From: Clostridiales bacterium | Lineage (GTDB): Bacteria > Bacillota > Clostridia > Christensenellales > CAG-917 | NCBI GenBank assembly: GCA_012800805.1 | Contig: JAAZIO010000042.1 | Location: 1 to 7,317 of the forward strand | Length of the DNA: 7,317 nt | Direction of reading: 5' to 3' | Part shown: positions 5,538 through 7,317 of the stretch, one piece after another | How the letters are laid out: the number at the start of each line of letters is the position of its first letter | Position numbering within the stretch: the stretch's first letter is position 1 | Made by a program: the position numbers and the translations under genes | Notes under the pieces: generated by a model | The model's database searches: none | Told to the model about the DNA's origin: nothing | What the model saw: the letters and a program-made list of their open reading frames with translations, nothing else

Positions 5538-5572
5538 AAGTGTGACGGGATGCTCTTATAAGGAGGTATTTT

Positions 5573-6571
5573 ATGGATACGAGGATTTTTGTCGGCAGCA
5601 ACACGCCGCTTGGATTTCAAAGCTTTTACGGCGAAAAGCTTAAAAACATCGCAAGAGTTTACATATTAAAGGGCGGCCCCGGGACTGGTAAAAACACATT
5701 GCTGAAAAAGATAGGGCAAGAAGCAAGCGAGCGCGGACTTGACACGGAATACTGGTATTGCTCGGGCGACCCCTTAAGCCTTGACGGGATATACATAAAA
5801 AAATTAAACATTGCCATTGTCGACGGCACGGCGCCTCATGTTATCGACGCTACGCTGCCCGCCGTAAAGGAAACGGTTGTTGCGCTTGGCGACTATATAG
5901 ACGAAGCGAAAGTAAGGCTTTATTCGGAAACCATAATAGAACTGGCGCATCAAAAGAGCGCGCATTATAAAAGGGCATACAAGGCGCTAGCCTCGGCCAG
6001 AAAAATAATGGAAGCGGAAGAGGATTTGGACGAGGGCATAATTTATAACGACAAGCTAACTCAGCTTGCCGCATCGCTTGCCTATCACATAAGGCGCGCC
6101 GTTCCCAGAACCGAGCAGTTTTCAAGGGCGATAACCCCTATGGGGATTATGTTCTTTAATGACTTCATGGCGCAAAGACAAGTGATTGCATTAAACAGCA
6201 GCTCAAGGCTTTTGCTGTATCGTTTTTTCAATAAACTTAAAAACATGCTTTGCGGCTACGACGCCTACCACTGTCCGTTTGCGCCCCAAGAAATCGAGGC
6301 AATGACGGTTGCCCGCTACGCCGTGGTGCCCGCTGAGCTTGCAAACGGGGAGATAGCCGAAACAATCGAGCTTGACACGGCGCTGAAAAAGACGCCCGTA
6401 AGATATGAGTTTGAGAGCGCGGAGTTTGACAGAATGTTCACGCACGCGGTTGAGGAGTTGAATTTTGCCCGCCTTTGCCATATCGAAATGGAAAAGTATT
6501 ATATTGAGGCAATGGACTTTGATAAAGTAAACGAGAAAACCTCAAAAATTATCGCGGAGATATTTTATTAA
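5573..6571 (+). CDS. Uncharacterised tandem P-loop NTPase-like protein, probable sporulation role
   Basis: The 332-residue protein resembles a family of Firmicute ATPases of unknown function (I recall it as PRK06851-like) built from two homologous P-loop halves. First half: VGSNTPLGF (7-15), VYILKGGPGTGKN (29-41, Walker A), EYWYCSGDPLSLDG (59-72), NIAIVDGTAPHVID (79-92), then a helical tail (130-165). The second half repeats the plan: SRAITPMGI (184-192), VIALNSSSRLLLYRF (204-218, where Walker A should be), GYDAYHCPFAPQEIEA (228-243), VARYAVVP (246-253), and a helical tail ending AMDFDKVNEKTSKI. Oddities: the first Walker A has Asn41 in place of the Mg-binding Ser/Thr, and the second has no glycines or lysine. 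So ATP hydrolysis is doubtful; binding, or use of Thr42, remains possible. A full AAGGAGGT (5560-5567) sits 5 bases before ATG. It is divergent from dpaAB with a matching mother-cell promoter, hence the suggested role. No membrane segment or signal is seen. Confidence 0.82.
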   Translation: MDTRIFVGSNTPLGFQSFYGEKLKNIARVYILKGGPGTGKNTLLKKIGQEASERGLDTEYWYCSGDPLSLDGIYIKKLNIAIVDGTAPHVIDATLPAVKETVVALGDYIDEAKVRLYSETIIELAHQKSAHYKRAYKALASARKIMEAEEDLDEGIIYNDKLTQLAASLAYHIRRAVPRTEQFSRAITPMGIMFFNDFMAQRQVIALNSSSRLLLYRFFNKLKNMLCGYDAYHCPFAPQEIEAMTVARYAVVPAELANGEIAETIELDTALKKTPVRYEFESAEFDRMFTHAVEELNFARLCHIEMEKYYIEAMDFDKVNEKTSKIIAEIFY

Positions 6572-6604
6572 ACTTTATTTTTAAATATTAATATATTATA
6601 GTGA

Positions 6605-6636
6605 ATAAACCGCTAGGCTGTGCCCCGGCGGTTTAT
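6605..6636. repeat. Hairpin after the P-loop gene
   Basis: A perfect 9-bp inverted repeat ATAAACCGC (6605-6613) / GCGGTTTAT (6628-6636) encloses a 14-base loop that may form a small GGC/GCC inner stem. It begins 33 bases after the stop codon and is probably the 3' end of that transcript. No T-run follows, so it is not a textbook intrinsic terminator. Confidence 0.5.
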
Positions 6637-6726
6637 CGCAATACGGAAAAATTTTGCCAAAACCAGCTAAAAACAAAAAAATATTATTAAAATTTGCTAA
6701 AATAGCGGCCCTGCTATGCCCTTAAA

Positions 6727-6743
6727 GCCGCCGCCGGGGCGGT
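6727..6743. repeat. GC-rich hairpin upstream of the lipoprotein promoter
   Basis: GCCGCC (6727-6732) pairs with GGCGGT (6738-6743, one G-U pair) around GCCGG. The same GCCGC can instead pair with GCGGC at 6705-6709. It stands out as a GC-rich island in an AT-rich spacer and lies upstream of the -35, so it is not part of the lipoprotein leader. The function is unknown. Confidence 0.4.
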
Positions 6744-6759
6744 TGGATAAATTTTATCG

Positions 6760-6788
6760 TTGACAACACTTTAAGGCGTTGTTAAAAT
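6760..6788 (+). promoter_or_regulatory. Sigma-A promoter of the lipoprotein gene
   Basis: A perfect -35 TTGACA (6760-6765), a 17-bp spacer and -10 TAAAAT (6783-6788). An inverted repeat TGACAAC (6761-6767) / GTTGTTA (6778-6784) overlaps both elements and could be an operator. The predicted start is near 6795. GGGAGGG (6811-6817) precedes the ATG at 6821. Confidence 0.85.
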
Positions 6789-6820
6789 AAAATCGAATAG
6801 GTGTCGTCTTGGGAGGGTTT

Positions 6821-7317
6821 ATGAAAAAGCGGCTACATATATTAATTGCGTTACTTCTCGTCGCCGTGGCATTGGTGACATTGTCGGCATGCGACGAAAA
6901 GGAGGATAAAGCGGCGGTTACTCCTGCGTATTTGCAGTTTGAAAACCCCTATGATACCTCCACGCTGCTTAATCCCGTTTTAGCCGAGGATTTCGATATT
7001 ACTAAAGTTACGATAAATGTCGTTATGAGCGACGGCTCGGTGATTAAGACGGGTCTTCCCGTATCAACCAGTCTGTTTTCGCCCGATAACACGGGAACGA
7101 CGGACATAGCCCCGGGAACGACATCGAGACAAACTTTCTTAATCGATTATGTATATCAAGGGACCAAAATCCACGGTTCGTTCTTTGTTTATTTGAGAAG
7201 TCCAAATGTCGCGGCGGAATATGTTACTTTCTATTTCTTCACCAACGGCGGCAACCCGGGCGATTTTGCGGTTGATTTTGTAAAAGGCACAAAATTCGAA
7301 ACCTGGGCTGACTTTGT
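6821..7317 (+). CDS. Surface lipoprotein with Ig-like and InlB B-repeat-like sequence, 3' end missing
   Basis: The frame is open to the window end (165 full codons). Residues 1-23 are a lipoprotein signal peptide: MKKR, a long Leu/Val/Ala hydrophobic core, and a lipobox LSAC with Cys24 as the lipidated residue, so the protein should be anchored outside the cytoplasmic membrane. An acidic linker (DEKEDK) follows. Residues about 60-128 (FDITKVTINVVMSDGSV, SLFSPDN, FLIDYVYQGTKIHGSFFVYL) have the strand pattern of a bacterial Ig-like domain of the kind that reads VTVTYNGK in better-conserved copies. From about residue 135 (VTFYFFTNGG, then FVKGTKFETWADF) it looks like the start of a Listeria-Bacteroides/InlB B-type repeat, often found in series in such surface proteins. 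Both domain calls are by eye and tentative. The start is supported by GGGAGGG four bases upstream and a strong promoter. The ligand and role are unknown. Confidence 0.8.
   Translation, partial: MKKRLHILIALLLVAVALVTLSACDEKEDKAAVTPAYLQFENPYDTSTLLNPVLAEDFDITKVTINVVMSDGSVIKTGLPVSTSLFSPDNTGTTDIAPGTTSRQTFLIDYVYQGTKIHGSFFVYLRSPNVAAEYVTFYFFTNGGNPGDFAVDFVKGTKFETWADF

Noticed and set aside
1..7317. CRISPR array, tRNA or rRNA gene, insertion sequence, phage or attachment site
   Set aside because: Looked for on both strands; no regularly spaced repeats, cloverleaf ends, transposase motifs or terminal inverted repeats were seen.

Overview
The window reads as chromosome of an anaerobic, endospore-forming Firmicute, most likely a member of the Clostridia and possibly an uncultured gut lineage. 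The reasons are: a superoxide reductase with two rubredoxin-type proteins (oxygen defence typical of anaerobes), both subunits of dipicolinate synthase (an endospore-specific enzyme), strong AAGGAGGT-type ribosome binding sites, good sigma-A-type promoters, and AT-rich intergenic DNA around moderately GC-balanced genes. Genus-level placement is not possible from the sequence alone.

Layout. (1) 2-1256, plus strand: an oxygen-defence and electron-transfer block. It holds the 3' part of a flavin reductase-rubredoxin fusion, then a promoter, a desulfoferrodoxin-type superoxide reductase, a 51-residue rubredoxin and a strong terminator. The likely electron path is flavin reductase or rubredoxin to superoxide reductase to superoxide. 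(2) 1288-2136, plus: a single-gene unit for a divergent SAICAR synthetase (PurC-like) with its own promoter and terminator. (3) 2137-2439: AT-rich spacer with inverted repeats and no gene that I can support. (4) 2440-2916, minus: a hypoxanthine/uracil-DNA glycosylase family gene. (5) 3037-4116, plus: a promoter, an HSL-family alpha/beta hydrolase, and a bidirectional terminator shared with the next operon. (6) 4116-5462, minus: dpaA-dpaB, dipicolinate synthase. (7) 5573-6571, plus, divergent from dpaAB: an uncharacterised protein made of two tandem P-loop NTPase-like halves. (8) 6760-7317, plus: a sigma-A promoter and the start of a lipoprotein gene cut by the window end.

The most interesting spot is the 98-110 bp divergent region between dpaA and the tandem P-loop gene. 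Each direction carries an exact CATANNNTA (-10 consensus of the mother-cell sigma factors K/E) with an AC-type -35 exactly 16 bp upstream. The two -35 elements lie 3 bp apart. This suggests that the P-loop gene is a mother-cell sporulation gene switched on with dipicolinate synthesis. Its protein is also odd: the first Walker A reads GKN instead of GKS/T, and the second half has lost its Walker A altogether. A second oddity is the small rubredoxin, whose first metal-binding knuckle is CxC instead of CxxC and whose second carries an additional adjacent cysteine.
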